From positions 1-60,284 of the forward strand of contig WGBU01000144.1 in assembly GCA_015494155.1 (NCBI GenBank): 60,284 bases of DNA, written 5' to 3'. Below, piece by piece: positions 36,772 to 45,871 of this stretch. The notes beneath the pieces are model-generated. The model did not search any database. It was not told the origin of the DNA and saw only the letters and a list, made by a program, of their open reading frames with translations. Numbering within the stretch: the first letter of the stretch is position 1; the number at the start of each line of letters is the position of its first letter. Source of the stretch: Deltaproteobacteria bacterium (lineage in GTDB: Bacteria; Desulfobacterota; Dissulfuribacteria; Dissulfuribacterales; Dissulfuribacteraceae). Both the position numbers and the translations under genes were made by a program.

Positions 36772-38166
36772 ATGGCCAAAAAACCCTGGGGTGGAAGATT
36801 TAAAGAGGCCACAGATGTACTTGTTGAGCGCTTTACCGAGAGCGTGAGCTTTGACAGGCGCCTATACAAATATGATATCGCTGGCAGTATCGCCCATGCA
36901 AGGATGTTGGCAAGGCAGGGCATCATCCCTAAAGAGGATGCAGAGGCCATAGTTAAAGGACTCGAGGAGATAAGAGATGCGATAGATGAGGGGAGATTTG
37001 AGTGGCGTGTGGACCTAGAAGATGTCCACATGAACATCGAGCACGAACTCTCGAGGCGCATAGGAGAGGCAGGTAAGAGGCTACACACTGCTAGGAGCAG
37101 GAACGATCAGGTTGCAACAGACATGCGTCTCTATCTAAAGGATGAGATCATTGCCCTGGATAGCTCGCTAAAGGACCTCCAAGAATCACTTCTATACCAG
37201 GCAAGGGAATATTTTGACTGCGTTTTGCCTGGCTTTACCCATCTTCAACACGCCCAGCCAGTCCTCTGGCCACACCACATGCTCGCCTACTTTGAACAGT
37301 TCAGGAGGGACCGTGAGAGGCTCAAAGACGCCTTTAAAAGGGTGGACGTATGTCCGCTAGGGTCTGCTGCCCTGGCGGGTTCAGACTTTCCCATTGACCG
37401 CGAGTTTGTGAGAAGGGAGTTGGGCTTTTCTGCCCTGTCGCGAAATAGCATGGACGCAGTCTCTGATCGCGACTTCGTGGCAGAGTTCATCTTCTGCGCA
37501 AGTCTTGTGATGATACACCTGAGCAGGCTCTCTGAGGAACTCATTCTGTGGGCAAGTGATGAGTTCTCCTTTGTGGAGTTGCCCGATAGCTTTTGCACTG
37601 GCTCGAGCATCATGCCACAGAAAAAGAATCCAGACTGCCCAGAGCTCATACGGGGAAAGACTGGACGGGTCCTCGGTGCCCTGACTGCCATAATGACCAT
37701 ACTCAAGGGGCTTCCCATGACCTATAACCGGGACCTCCAGGAGGACAAGGAGCCACTCTTCGACACCTGCGACACAGTGAGGCTCTGCGTAGATGTGATG
37801 GCAAGGATGCTCCGTGGCACAAGGCCAAGGCGCGATCGGATGCACCAGGCCACAAGGGGTGGCTTTCTCACTGCCACTGACCTTGCGGACTATCTTGTGG
37901 AAAAGGGGGTGCCATTTCGCTCTGCTCATGAGATAGTGGGACAGGTAGTTGCCTACTGTGTAGAGAACGGCAAGGAACTTTGGGAGTTGAGCCTTGATGA
38001 ACTCAAGGGCTTTTCCCAAGAGATAGAAGAAGACTGTTTTGAAAGATTGAGCATCCAGGGCTCTATAGAGAAAAGGAACTCTTTTGGGGGTACAGCGCCA
38101 GGGCGTGTAAAGGATGCACTAGAGGAGGCAGAGGCTTGGCTGAGGTCCCATTCCATAGGGGAATAG
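36772..38166 (+). CDS. argH: Argininosuccinate lyase
   Basis: A 464-residue fumarase/aspartase-superfamily lyase that releases arginine and fumarate, the last step of arginine synthesis. The signature GSSIMPQKKNPD is intact, as are the AKKPWGGRF start and HTARSRNDQVATD. The ATG at 36772 has GGAG 5 bases upstream; an earlier TTG at 36739 overlaps argJ and is not needed. Its last 31 bases overlap a lipoprotein gene. Confidence 0.97.
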   Translation: MAKKPWGGRFKEATDVLVERFTESVSFDRRLYKYDIAGSIAHARMLARQGIIPKEDAEAIVKGLEEIRDAIDEGRFEWRVDLEDVHMNIEHELSRRIGEAGKRLHTARSRNDQVATDMRLYLKDEIIALDSSLKDLQESLLYQAREYFDCVLPGFTHLQHAQPVLWPHHMLAYFEQFRRDRERLKDAFKRVDVCPLGSAALAGSDFPIDREFVRRELGFSALSRNSMDAVSDRDFVAEFIFCASLVMIHLSRLSEELILWASDEFSFVELPDSFCTGSSIMPQKKNPDCPELIRGKTGRVLGALTAIMTILKGLPMTYNRDLQEDKEPLFDTCDTVRLCVDVMARMLRGTRPRRDRMHQATRGGFLTATDLADYLVEKGVPFRSAHEIVGQVVAYCVENGKELWELSLDELKGFSQEIEEDCFERLSIQGSIEKRNSFGGTAPGRVKDALEEAEAWLRSHSIGE

Positions 38167-39212
38167 GAAGGCTACTAGCGGCCTTTTTGGTCATCTTTTT
38201 GGCTGGGCCCACGGGGTGTGGGCGAAAGAGCCCTCCAGTGCCCCCAGGTACCTTGAAGCCACGTCCTCCTCAGGGTCTCGAATACGCCATTACCAAAGAT
38301 GGCGTTGTCATTTCGTGGGACGTACCCACCAAGAATGTGGACGGTAGTCCTATCTTTGGTCTTAAGGGCTTTGAGGTCTTTAGGGCAGAAGAGTCTCCGG
38401 GAGAGTTCTGCGACCAGTGTCCAAAGCAATTTGAAAGCCCCATCTGGATCCCCTTCAAGGGAAAGCTTAGAAATGGCCTCAGAATGTCCTACGAAGATCA
38501 TACTGTAAAAGAGGGGTATCGCTATACATATGCCATAAGGACAGTAAAGGGGCTCTTTTCAAAGAGTGCCCTATCAGAAAAACTCACCCTCTTCTGGCAC
38601 CCACCACCAGGGAAGCCAGCAAAGCTGGAGTGGGATAGGCGTGCAGATGCGATCGTACTTAGGTGGACCCCTCCAAAGGCATTTATTGACGGGACCCCTC
38701 TCACAGACAAAGACAGGAAGAACACATTTTACAAGGTGTTGAGGCGGGTCAAGGGGGAAGAGGAGTGGAGGCTCGTGGCAGGCCATGTAAAAGGTCACAC
38801 ATTAAAGGATCGCACTACCTTCAGAGGCATGGACTATGAGTATCGGGTAGTGCCCATATTCAAATACCATGGCGTCCTTATTCCAGGCGAGGGGGCCGAG
38901 GTTACCACTCTTGTCAAGTGGTCACCCCCAGTCACGAGACAACCACAACACCTCGTTGCACTGCGTTCAAAAGATGGTATAGAGCTCCGCTGGGAAGGTA
39001 GAATAGGGAAAGATGAGGGCTTTAGGGTCTATCGTATGGGGCCTTCTGGCCTGGCAGATGCCCTCAACAAGAGGCCCATAAGGGAACATTGGTTTAAAGA
39101 TACTACTCTCCTTCCCAAGGGCACGTACACCTACTGGGTAACTATAGTCAGGGGAGGACCAGTGGAGTCTGAGGGACCCCCTTCAAATATCGCTGTAGTA
39201 AAGGTGGAATAG
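38136..39212 (+). CDS. Exported, fibronectin type III-like probable lipoprotein
   Basis: A 358-residue protein starting at a TTG inside the argH end (GGAGG about 8 bases before). A short signal sequence ends GPTGC (Cys28), a weak lipobox because Pro is at -3. The mature part begins GRKSPPVPPG, as many lipoproteins do near the arginine/lysine genes. Three beta-rich repeats of about 100 residues resemble fibronectin type III domains (KDGVVISWDVP, ADAIVLRWTPP, KDGIELRWEG). No catalytic motif is seen. It is embedded between argH and lysA, 4 bases before lysA. The role is unknown. Confidence 0.75.
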   Translation: MAEVPFHRGIGRLLAAFLVIFLAGPTGCGRKSPPVPPGTLKPRPPQGLEYAITKDGVVISWDVPTKNVDGSPIFGLKGFEVFRAEESPGEFCDQCPKQFESPIWIPFKGKLRNGLRMSYEDHTVKEGYRYTYAIRTVKGLFSKSALSEKLTLFWHPPPGKPAKLEWDRRADAIVLRWTPPKAFIDGTPLTDKDRKNTFYKVLRRVKGEEEWRLVAGHVKGHTLKDRTTFRGMDYEYRVVPIFKYHGVLIPGEGAEVTTLVKWSPPVTRQPQHLVALRSKDGIELRWEGRIGKDEGFRVYRMGPSGLADALNKRPIREHWFKDTTLLPKGTYTYWVTIVRGGPVESEGPPSNIAVVKVE

Positions 39213-39216
39213 GACT

Positions 39217-40467
39217 ATGGACTACTTTGTCTTCAAAGATGGGGAACTCTACTGCGAAGATGTCAGGGTTAGTGTAATTGCTGAGAAAGTAGGCACACCC
39301 TTTTATCTCTACAGCGCATCCACTATAGAGAGACACTTAAAGGCCTATGAGAGTGCATTAACAGGCCTCCCCCACCTAGTCTGTTATGCTGTAAAGGCCA
39401 ACAGCAACCTGGCGGTCTTGAAGCTCTTGGGAGACCTCGGTGCAGGGGCAGATATCGTATCTGGCGGAGAACTATTTAGGGTGACCAAGGCGGGTATATC
39501 GCCTCAGAAGGTAGTCTACTCTGGCGTTGGAAAGAGTGAGCATGAGATATCAATGGCCTTGGACCAGGGGATATTGATGTTCAATGTGGAATCTTTTGGT
39601 GAATTGAAGGCCATTGAGAGGCTCTCGCAGGAAAAGGGCAAGGTGGCCCCAATCTCTTTCAGGGTGAATCCTGATGTGGATCCCAAGACACATCCTTACA
39701 TATCCACTGGCCTTGAAGAGAACAAGTTTGGACTCCCTGTGGAGGATGCCCTGAGGGCATATGAGTATGCAAAGTCGAGCGATTGCCTTGCCATAAAGGG
39801 AATAAGCTGCCACATAGGCTCCCAATTGACCGATCTCAGTCCCTTTATTGATGCCCTCAAGCGGGTCTTGAGATTGGTGGACACACTTCATGATAAGGGG
39901 ATAGATATTGAATTTCTGGACATGGGTGGAGGGCTTGGCATAAGGTACAGTGACGAGACCCCACCACTGCCAGAAGAATACGCCGATGCACTGCGAGAGA
40001 CCCTGGGAGAGCGTCCTATAACCCTGGTGCTCGAGCCAGGCAGGAGCATTGTTGGAAATGCAGGTATCTTGGTCACCAAGGTGCTATACAAGAAGGAGAC
40101 TGGAAAAAAGGCCTTCCTCATAGTGGATGCCGCCATGAACGATTTGGCCCGTCCTAGTCTCTATAAGGCGCACCACGAGATCGTGCCAGTTGAGAGGGGA
40201 GGAAGAGAGAGCAGGCCCTTTGACGTGGTGGGCCCCATATGCGAGACAGGGGATTTCTTTGCCCGCTCACGGGAGCTTGAGGATGTAGATCCTGGGGCGC
40301 TTTTGGCCATAAGGAGCGCAGGTGCCTATGGTTTTACCATGAGCTCCAACTACAATTCTAGGCCAAGGGTGGCTGAGGTGATGGCGCGCGGGGACCACTT
40401 TTCTGTGGTGAGGGCAAGAGAGACCTATGATGATCTCATAAGGGGAGAGGAGTTTTTCCATGGCTGA
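39217..40467 (+). CDS. lysA: Diaminopimelate decarboxylase
   Basis: A 416-residue PLP enzyme, the final step of lysine synthesis from meso-diaminopimelate. The PLP lysine lies in CYAVKANSNLAVL, the HIGSQ motif is CHIGSQLTDLSPF, the glycine-rich phosphate site is DMGGGLGIRY and the active-site CETGD is present. The reading frame overlaps dapF by 8 bases. It begins the run lysA-dapF-dapA-dapB-FAH-dapL. Confidence 0.97.
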   Translation: MDYFVFKDGELYCEDVRVSVIAEKVGTPFYLYSASTIERHLKAYESALTGLPHLVCYAVKANSNLAVLKLLGDLGAGADIVSGGELFRVTKAGISPQKVVYSGVGKSEHEISMALDQGILMFNVESFGELKAIERLSQEKGKVAPISFRVNPDVDPKTHPYISTGLEENKFGLPVEDALRAYEYAKSSDCLAIKGISCHIGSQLTDLSPFIDALKRVLRLVDTLHDKGIDIEFLDMGGGLGIRYSDETPPLPEEYADALRETLGERPITLVLEPGRSIVGNAGILVTKVLYKKETGKKAFLIVDAAMNDLARPSLYKAHHEIVPVERGGRESRPFDVVGPICETGDFFARSRELEDVDPGALLAIRSAGAYGFTMSSNYNSRPRVAEVMARGDHFSVVRARETYDDLIRGEEFFHG

Positions 40468-41287
40468 TCCAATAAGGTTCAAGAAGATGCACGGGAGTGG
40501 CAATGATTTCATCCTCGTAGACAATAGAAAAATGGCCATACCCTTGGAGAGGGGGCCAGAGGTGGCCCAAATGCTCTGTAGGCCCAAGTTTGGCGTAGGG
40601 GCAGACGGGTTGATACTCATCGGAGAGTCTCAGGTGGCAGACTTCAAGTGGTATTTTTACAACGCAGACGGCTCAGAGGCGGAGATGTGCGGGAATGGGG
40701 GGAGATGTGCGGCACGCTTTGCGTACACCGAGGGCATTGCAGATGCCTCCATGAGGTTCGAGACCATTGCCGGGATCATCAGTGCTGAGGTCTCTGGAAA
40801 GACAGTGAAACTCCAGTTACCCACCCCAGAGGTCATAGAACCATCTATGACCATAAGTGTGCGTGAATGGAACCTCACGGGCAGTTATCTAAATACTGGT
40901 GTGCCGCACTTTGTCAACTTTGTAGAAGATGTACAAGCAGTACCAGTGTACGAAATGGGTAGGCTTGTGCGGCACCACGAGGCATTCCAACCCCATGGCA
41001 CCAATTGTGACTTCGTGGAGGTGCGCGATAAAGACTACATTGTCGTTCGTACATATGAGCGTGGTGTTGAGGACGAGACCCTTGCCTGTGGTACCGGGGC
41101 AGTGGCAAGTGCCATAGCATGTGCCCTCCTCCACAGGTGTATCCCACCTATCACAGTGGAGACGTGGGGAGGAGAGCGCTTAAAAGTCTATTTTGAATTA
41201 ACACCAGAGGGTGTTAGAGACGTCTTTCTTGAGGGAGAGGCCATTATCGTTTATTCTGGGGTACTGGATGGCGATCTTGCCATTTAA
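40460..41287 (+). CDS. dapF: Diaminopimelate epimerase
   Basis: A 275-residue cofactor-independent epimerase converting LL- to meso-diaminopimelate. The two catalytic cysteines sit in EMCGNGGRCAARF and LACGTGAVAS. The opening FKKMHGSGNDFILVD is typical. It overlaps lysA by 8 bases. With DapL this gives the short aminotransferase route to meso-diaminopimelate for lysine and peptidoglycan. Confidence 0.97.
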   Translation: MADPIRFKKMHGSGNDFILVDNRKMAIPLERGPEVAQMLCRPKFGVGADGLILIGESQVADFKWYFYNADGSEAEMCGNGGRCAARFAYTEGIADASMRFETIAGIISAEVSGKTVKLQLPTPEVIEPSMTISVREWNLTGSYLNTGVPHFVNFVEDVQAVPVYEMGRLVRHHEAFQPHGTNCDFVEVRDKDYIVVRTYERGVEDETLACGTGAVASAIACALLHRCIPPITVETWGGERLKVYFELTPEGVRDVFLEGEAIIVYSGVLDGDLAI

Positions 41288-41309
41288 ATATATATAGGAG
41301 GATTTTATT

Positions 41310-42248
41310 ATGGGTTGCGGCAGGCGACAATGTAAGACCAGTTCAGCAAAGAATAAGGGCAAGGGGAACAAGGAGATAAAGGGTGCAATAGTTGCCATTG
41401 TAACCCCTTTCAAAGATGGTGAGATAGACGAAAAGGGTTACAGGGAGCTCATAGAGTGGCACGTGAAGAGTGGGACACACGCCATTGTCCCAGTGGGCAC
41501 CACAGGCGAGTCTGCCACCCTCTCTCACGATGAGCACAAGAAGGTCATTGAGATCTGTATCGATCAGGTAAAGGGCAGGGTGCCAGTAATTGCCGGTGCT
41601 GGTTCCAACAACACAGAGGAGTCATTGGATCTCGCCCGTTTTGCCAAGAAGGCAGGGGCCGATGCCATCCTCATGGTGACACCTTACTATAACAAGCCCA
41701 CCCAGGAGGGCCTTTATCTACATTATAAGACTGTTGCAGAAGAGGTGAAGGTACCCATCATCCTCTATAACGTACCTGGAAGGACCAGTGTGAATATGCT
41801 CCCCGAGACCGTGGCCAGGCTCTCAAAGCTGAGATACATAGTGGGTATAAAGGAGGCTAGTGGGAACCTGAAACAGGTCTCAGAGGTGATCAAGCTCTGT
41901 GGCCCAAAATTCATAGTCCTCTCTGGAGATGACCCCACCTGTTTTGCTACCATGGCCTTAGGGGGACGGGGTGTCATATCCGTGACTTCCAATGTGATGC
42001 CAAAGGAGATGGCAAAGATGATGGACCTCTGTCTCCAGGGCGAGTGGGAAAAGGCCAAAAAGATCCACTACAAGCTGTTCGATCTCTTTGGTGCCATGTT
42101 CATAGAGACCAATCCAGTGCCTGCAAAACAGGCGCTCTACCTCATGGGACGTATTGAAAGCCCAGAGGTGAGGCTACCACTTGCACCAATGAAAGAGGAG
42201 AATGTAGAGCGGTTGAAGTCGGTCCTTGCCCAATACAAGTTGGTCTAG
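41310..42248 (+). CDS. dapA: 4-hydroxy-tetrahydrodipicolinate synthase
   Basis: A 312-residue aldolase condensing pyruvate with aspartate semialdehyde. The Schiff-base Lys is in VGIKEASGN, and the Tyr residues in PYYNKPTQEGL and the TTGE motif are present. A GGAGG at 9 bases makes the ATG at 41310 firm, so the 22-residue N-terminal extension (MGCGRRQCKTS..., Lys/Gly-rich) before the usual KGAIVAIVTPF start is genuine; no later start codon exists before it. The extension has two Cys and could bind a metal or partner. Confidence 0.96.
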   Translation: MGCGRRQCKTSSAKNKGKGNKEIKGAIVAIVTPFKDGEIDEKGYRELIEWHVKSGTHAIVPVGTTGESATLSHDEHKKVIEICIDQVKGRVPVIAGAGSNNTEESLDLARFAKKAGADAILMVTPYYNKPTQEGLYLHYKTVAEEVKVPIILYNVPGRTSVNMLPETVARLSKLRYIVGIKEASGNLKQVSEVIKLCGPKFIVLSGDDPTCFATMALGGRGVISVTSNVMPKEMAKMMDLCLQGEWEKAKKIHYKLFDLFGAMFIETNPVPAKQALYLMGRIESPEVRLPLAPMKEENVERLKSVLAQYKLV

Positions 42249-42263
42249 AGAGGAGGTCAAAAG

Positions 42264-43070
42264 ATGGTCAAAGCGATAGTGGCTGGTGCTGCTGGTAGGA
42301 TGGGAGGAAGGATAATCAATATTATCCATGAGACTGAGGGGATCGAACTGGGAGGTGCCTTTGAGAGGCCAGATTCTCCTCACGTTGGACAAGATGCAGG
42401 TGTAGTAGCAGGGGTTGGAGAGTTGGGTGTACAAGTAGAAGATTCCCTTGAGAAGGTGTTGGATAAGGGCGATGTAATTATTGATTTCACCTTCCACGAG
42501 GCATCCCTAAACCATGCAAGAGTGGCTGCCGAGGCCAAAAAGCCCATGGTTATTGGCACCACAGGCTTTACTGATGACGAGCTCAAGGAGGTACACAGCC
42601 TAGCCCAGGGCAATTTCCCCTTGGTGCAGGCATATAACATGAGCACAGGTATAAATCTGCTCTACAAACTGGTGGAACTCACTGCAAAGGTGTTGGGCCA
42701 GGGCTATGACATAGAGATTATAGAGGCGCACCATAGGATGAAAAAGGATGCACCGAGTGGTACTGCCATCAAGCTCTTGGATGTGGCCTCCAATGCCATG
42801 GGCTGGAAAAAGGATGAGTGTGCCAGGTTTTGTAGGGAGGGTCTCATCGGAGAGCGTCCCCAACAGGAGATCGGTGTCCAGACCATAAGGGGTGGCGACA
42901 TCGTGGGCGAGCATACGGTGCTCTTCGCTGGCATTGGTGAGCGTATTGAACTAACACACAGGGCCTCTAGCCGTGATACCTTTGCAAAAGGGGCGGTTCG
43001 CGCGGCCTTATGGGTTGTGGACAAGTCCCCCGGCGTCTATGACATGCACGATGTGTTGGGGCTCCGCTGA
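42264..43070 (+). CDS. dapB: 4-hydroxy-tetrahydrodipicolinate reductase
   Basis: A 268-residue NAD(P)H-dependent reductase. The Rossmann motif is VAGAAGRMGGRII, the catalytic HHRMKKDAPSGTA is present, and the C-terminal GVYDMHDVLGLR is normal. It lies 15 bases after dapA in the same operon. Confidence 0.97.
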   Translation: MVKAIVAGAAGRMGGRIINIIHETEGIELGGAFERPDSPHVGQDAGVVAGVGELGVQVEDSLEKVLDKGDVIIDFTFHEASLNHARVAAEAKKPMVIGTTGFTDDELKEVHSLAQGNFPLVQAYNMSTGINLLYKLVELTAKVLGQGYDIEIIEAHHRMKKDAPSGTAIKLLDVASNAMGWKKDECARFCREGLIGERPQQEIGVQTIRGGDIVGEHTVLFAGIGERIELTHRASSRDTFAKGAVRAALWVVDKSPGVYDMHDVLGLR

Positions 43071-43078
43071 TCTCCACC

Positions 43079-43855
43079 ATGGAAGGATCACGTATCATCA
43101 GATTCAGGGTCAAGAAGGGTGGTGCACCGCGGTATGGACTCCACTTTGGAGATCATGTAGTGGCCATTGTTGCGAGTCCATTTGAAGGGCTCATCGTGGG
43201 GACCTCAGAGACCTACCCCATAGAAGAGGTAGATCTTCTGGCCCCAACCATCCCCTCAAAGATCGTATGTGTCGGGCTCAACTATAAGGATCATGCCAGA
43301 GAACTCAATATGGAGCTTCCCAAGGAGCCACTCATCTTTTTGAAGCCACCTTCATCTGTGATCGGACCAGGCGATGCTATAAGGTTACCAAAGATAAGCA
43401 AACAGGTGGAGCACGAAGGAGAGCTTGCAATTGTCGTGGGTAAACGGGCAAAGAATGTGGGCAAAGAGGATGCGGATAGGTATATCCTGGGTTATACGTG
43501 TCTAAACGACGTTACGGCAAGGGACCTTCAGAGAAAAGATGTCCAGTTCACTAGGTCCAAGAGCTTCGATACATTTTGTCCCATAGGGCCATGGATAGAT
43601 ATGGATTTTAGGCCAGGTGATCAGCGGATACGGTGCACTGTGAATGGCCAGGTGAAGCAGGATTCTCGCATCGACGAATTCATTCACTCTCCCCAGGAAC
43701 TCTTCAGTTTTACATCTGCCATCATGACCCTTGAGCCAGGGGATGTGATCGCCACAGGTACCCCCTTTGGCGTCTCCAAGCTCAGTCCAGGGGATGAGGT
43801 CTGTGTTGAGATCGAGGGGCTTGGGGAGTTGAAAAATCCAGTTGTAGAGGAGTAA
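43079..43855 (+). CDS. Fumarylacetoacetate hydrolase-family protein
   Basis: A 258-residue FAH/2-keto-4-pentenoate hydratase-fold protein. The metal site EHEGELAIVVGKRAKNV and the motif CVGLNYKDHARELN, DVTARDLQRKDVQFTRSKSF and GDVIATGTPFGVS are all family blocks. It sits between dapB and dapL, 8 bases after dapB, with no visible Shine-Dalgarno sequence. It may be an oxaloacetate decarboxylase or tautomerase, or a 2-oxo acid housekeeping enzyme. A specific lysine-pathway role is not known to me and is inferred only from position. Confidence 0.88.
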   Translation: MEGSRIIRFRVKKGGAPRYGLHFGDHVVAIVASPFEGLIVGTSETYPIEEVDLLAPTIPSKIVCVGLNYKDHARELNMELPKEPLIFLKPPSSVIGPGDAIRLPKISKQVEHEGELAIVVGKRAKNVGKEDADRYILGYTCLNDVTARDLQRKDVQFTRSKSFDTFCPIGPWIDMDFRPGDQRIRCTVNGQVKQDSRIDEFIHSPQELFSFTSAIMTLEPGDVIATGTPFGVSKLSPGDEVCVEIEGLGELKNPVVEE

Positions 43856-43863
43856 CAATTACC

Positions 43864-45027
43864 ATGGAGATTCGATATTCAGAAAGACTGCACAGACTAC
43901 CACCTTACCTTTTTGTTGAACTCGATCGAAAGAAGAGGGAGGCCATTTCCAAGGGGGTGGATGTGATCGATCTGGGCATAGGAGACCCAGACCTTCCCAC
44001 ACCAGAGTTTATTGTAAATAGGATGAAGGAGGCAGTGGCACACGCGCCATATCACAGGTATCCCTCCTCCAACGGCATGAAGGCCTTTAGAGAGGCTGCT
44101 GCCACGTTTTGTAATAGACGTTTTTCACTAGATCTCGATCCAGATACCCAGGTTACTGCCCTCATAGGTTCAAAAGAGGCGATCTTTCACTTCCCTCTGG
44201 CATTCTTGGACCCAGGGGAAGTGGTCCTGGTGCCAACACCAGGCTATCCAGTGTATCACATAGGTACCCTCTTTGCAGGTGGCGAGACATTTTACCTCCC
44301 TCTAAAGGAGGAGAACGACTTTTTACCAGATCTAAATTCCATCCCCTCAGACGTGCTCAAAAGGGCAAGGATCCTATGGCTCAACTATCCCAACAACCCC
44401 ACAGCCGGGCTTGCTACAGGGGACTTCTTTTCTCAAGTGGTGGATTTTGCAAAGGAAAACGGGATAATCGTCTGTCACGACGCCGCCTATTCAGAGATGA
44501 CCTTTGATGGTTACAGGGCGCCGAGTTTTTTGGAGACCCCAGGGGCAATGGATGTGGGGATAGAGTTTCACTCCCTCTCAAAGACATACAATATGACTGG
44601 ATGGCGCATTGGCTTCGCCGTGGGTAACCCTGCCATAGTAGAGGGGCTCAAGAAGGTCAAATCCAATGCAGATTCTGGCCAGTTCGAGGCAATACAAGAT
44701 GCTGCAAGGGAGGCCCTCTTGAGCGACCAGAGCTGTGTCGTGGAGATGAGACGCATCTATGAGGAGAGACGCAATGCCCTCATGGAGGCCCTCAAGGGCG
44801 CAGGCCTCAAGCCCCCTTGTCCCAAGGCCACATTCTATATGTGGGTCAAGGTGCCTCAGGGACATACCTCGGCCTCATTTGCTGGGCTACTCTTGGATGA
44901 GGCAGGGATAGTATGTACGCCTGGAAATGGGTTTGGAGATCCGGGCGAGGGGTATGTTAGAATGGCGCTCACTGTACCAAAAGAACGGATGATGGAGGTG
45001 GGGGAAAGGCTCAAAAGGATACTCTAA
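43864..45027 (+). CDS. dapL: LL-diaminopimelate aminotransferase
   Basis: A 387-residue fold-type I PLP aminotransferase. The PLP lysine lies in SLSKTYNMTGWRIGFAVG, and the LNYPNNPTA motif is present. The opening RLHRLPPYLFVELDRKKREA and VIDLGIGDPDLPTP match the DapL family. Its presence with dapA, dapB and dapF and without dapD, dapC or dapE argues for the one-step DapL route. GAGGAG lies 13 bases before the ATG. Confidence 0.94.
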   Translation: MEIRYSERLHRLPPYLFVELDRKKREAISKGVDVIDLGIGDPDLPTPEFIVNRMKEAVAHAPYHRYPSSNGMKAFREAAATFCNRRFSLDLDPDTQVTALIGSKEAIFHFPLAFLDPGEVVLVPTPGYPVYHIGTLFAGGETFYLPLKEENDFLPDLNSIPSDVLKRARILWLNYPNNPTAGLATGDFFSQVVDFAKENGIIVCHDAAYSEMTFDGYRAPSFLETPGAMDVGIEFHSLSKTYNMTGWRIGFAVGNPAIVEGLKKVKSNADSGQFEAIQDAAREALLSDQSCVVEMRRIYEERRNALMEALKGAGLKPPCPKATFYMWVKVPQGHTSASFAGLLLDEAGIVCTPGNGFGDPGEGYVRMALTVPKERMMEVGERLKRIL

Positions 45028-45030
45028 CTT

Positions 45031-45510
45031 GTGGCCCGGTGTTTCCTGGGAATAGGTTCTAATCTTGGCGAACCGCATAAACTGGTATCAGATGCTATAA
45101 GGCGTTTGGCCAATTCCCCTGGAATCACCCTCAGGTCGTGCTCCAGGCTCTACAAGACAGAGCCTGTTGGTATAGCATCTCGGAATTGGTTCATCAATGC
45201 AGTGTGCGAGATTGAGACCGATCTGGCTCCACGGGAACTCTTGAAATTGTGTCTTGGTATAGAGAAGGAATTCGGGCGTGATAGGGCCCTAGGGCCAGAT
45301 CGGCAGATCGATCTCGATATATTGTATTTTAACAACTGCATCATATGGGAACAGGACCTCAAGATCCCACACCCTTCCATTGCCCAGAGGGGATTCGTGC
45401 TCATCCCCTGGTCGGATATAAGTCCTGGTCTTATATTGAGGCCATGGAATGAATCCATTGGGGCACTGTTAGACAAAGTGGAAAAAGACGGGGTAGAGGA
45501 GTGGGGCTGA
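45031..45510 (+). CDS. folK: 2-amino-4-hydroxy-6-hydroxymethyldihydropteridine pyrophosphokinase
   Basis: A 159-residue folate-synthesis kinase. The start LGIGSNLGEP, the segment SRLYKTEPVG and the DRALGPDRQIDLDILYF signature identify it. It uses a GTG start with AAGGA about 10 bases upstream, 3 bases after dapL. Its last 10 bases overlap the next gene. Confidence 0.95.
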   Translation: MARCFLGIGSNLGEPHKLVSDAIRRLANSPGITLRSCSRLYKTEPVGIASRNWFINAVCEIETDLAPRELLKLCLGIEKEFGRDRALGPDRQIDLDILYFNNCIIWEQDLKIPHPSIAQRGFVLIPWSDISPGLILRPWNESIGALLDKVEKDGVEEWG

Positions 45511-45782
45511 GACTCATATTGTATCTGATACTCATCTTTTTGCTCTATCGCCTCTTTAAGGCCGTGGCAGGGGGGCTGGCCTCTGTAAAGGGTAGTCGCT
45601 CTGTATCACATGGTGCTAAAGGACCACCAGGCGTCACCCGTGTGGACGACGAGCTGGTAAAAGACCCTACATGTGGCATCTACGTGGCCAAAAGAGAGGC
45701 GGTTAAGGCAAGGATAGGCGGTAGGGAATACCATTTTTGTAGTGAGTCTTGCAAAAAGAGATTCCTCGCTTCGAAGAAATAG
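45501..45782 (+). CDS. Small membrane protein with YHS-like metal-binding tail
   Basis: A 93-residue protein. A hydrophobic N-terminal helix (GLRLILYLILIFLLY) is followed by a short linker and a C-terminal YHS/TRASH-like motif: DPTCGIYVAKREAV ... EYHFCSESCKKRF. The Cys residues suggest metal binding. It starts at a GTG overlapping the folK stop and ends 89 bases before the histidine kinase gene. It resembles PP0621-type small proteins. The function is unknown. Confidence 0.78.
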   Translation: MGLRLILYLILIFLLYRLFKAVAGGLASVKGSRSVSHGAKGPPGVTRVDDELVKDPTCGIYVAKREAVKARIGGREYHFCSESCKKRFLASKK

Positions 45783-45830
45783 TTTTTTTATTTTCTAAAG
45801 ATTTTTTTCTACTAATCCGATAGAATTATA

Positions 45831-45848
45831 GATACAAACCTCTGTATC
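45831..45848. promoter_or_regulatory. Palindrome GATACA-N6-TGTATC upstream of the histidine kinase gene
   Basis: Perfect 6-base half-sites, directly after a TAGAAT -10-like hexamer (45821-45826; five of six) and 23 bases before the ATG. No good -35 box is present at 17 bases. The layout suggests an operator controlling the kinase-PilZ operon. Confidence 0.35.
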
Positions 45849-45871
45849 AAAAAATCCTACAAGGGGAATAG

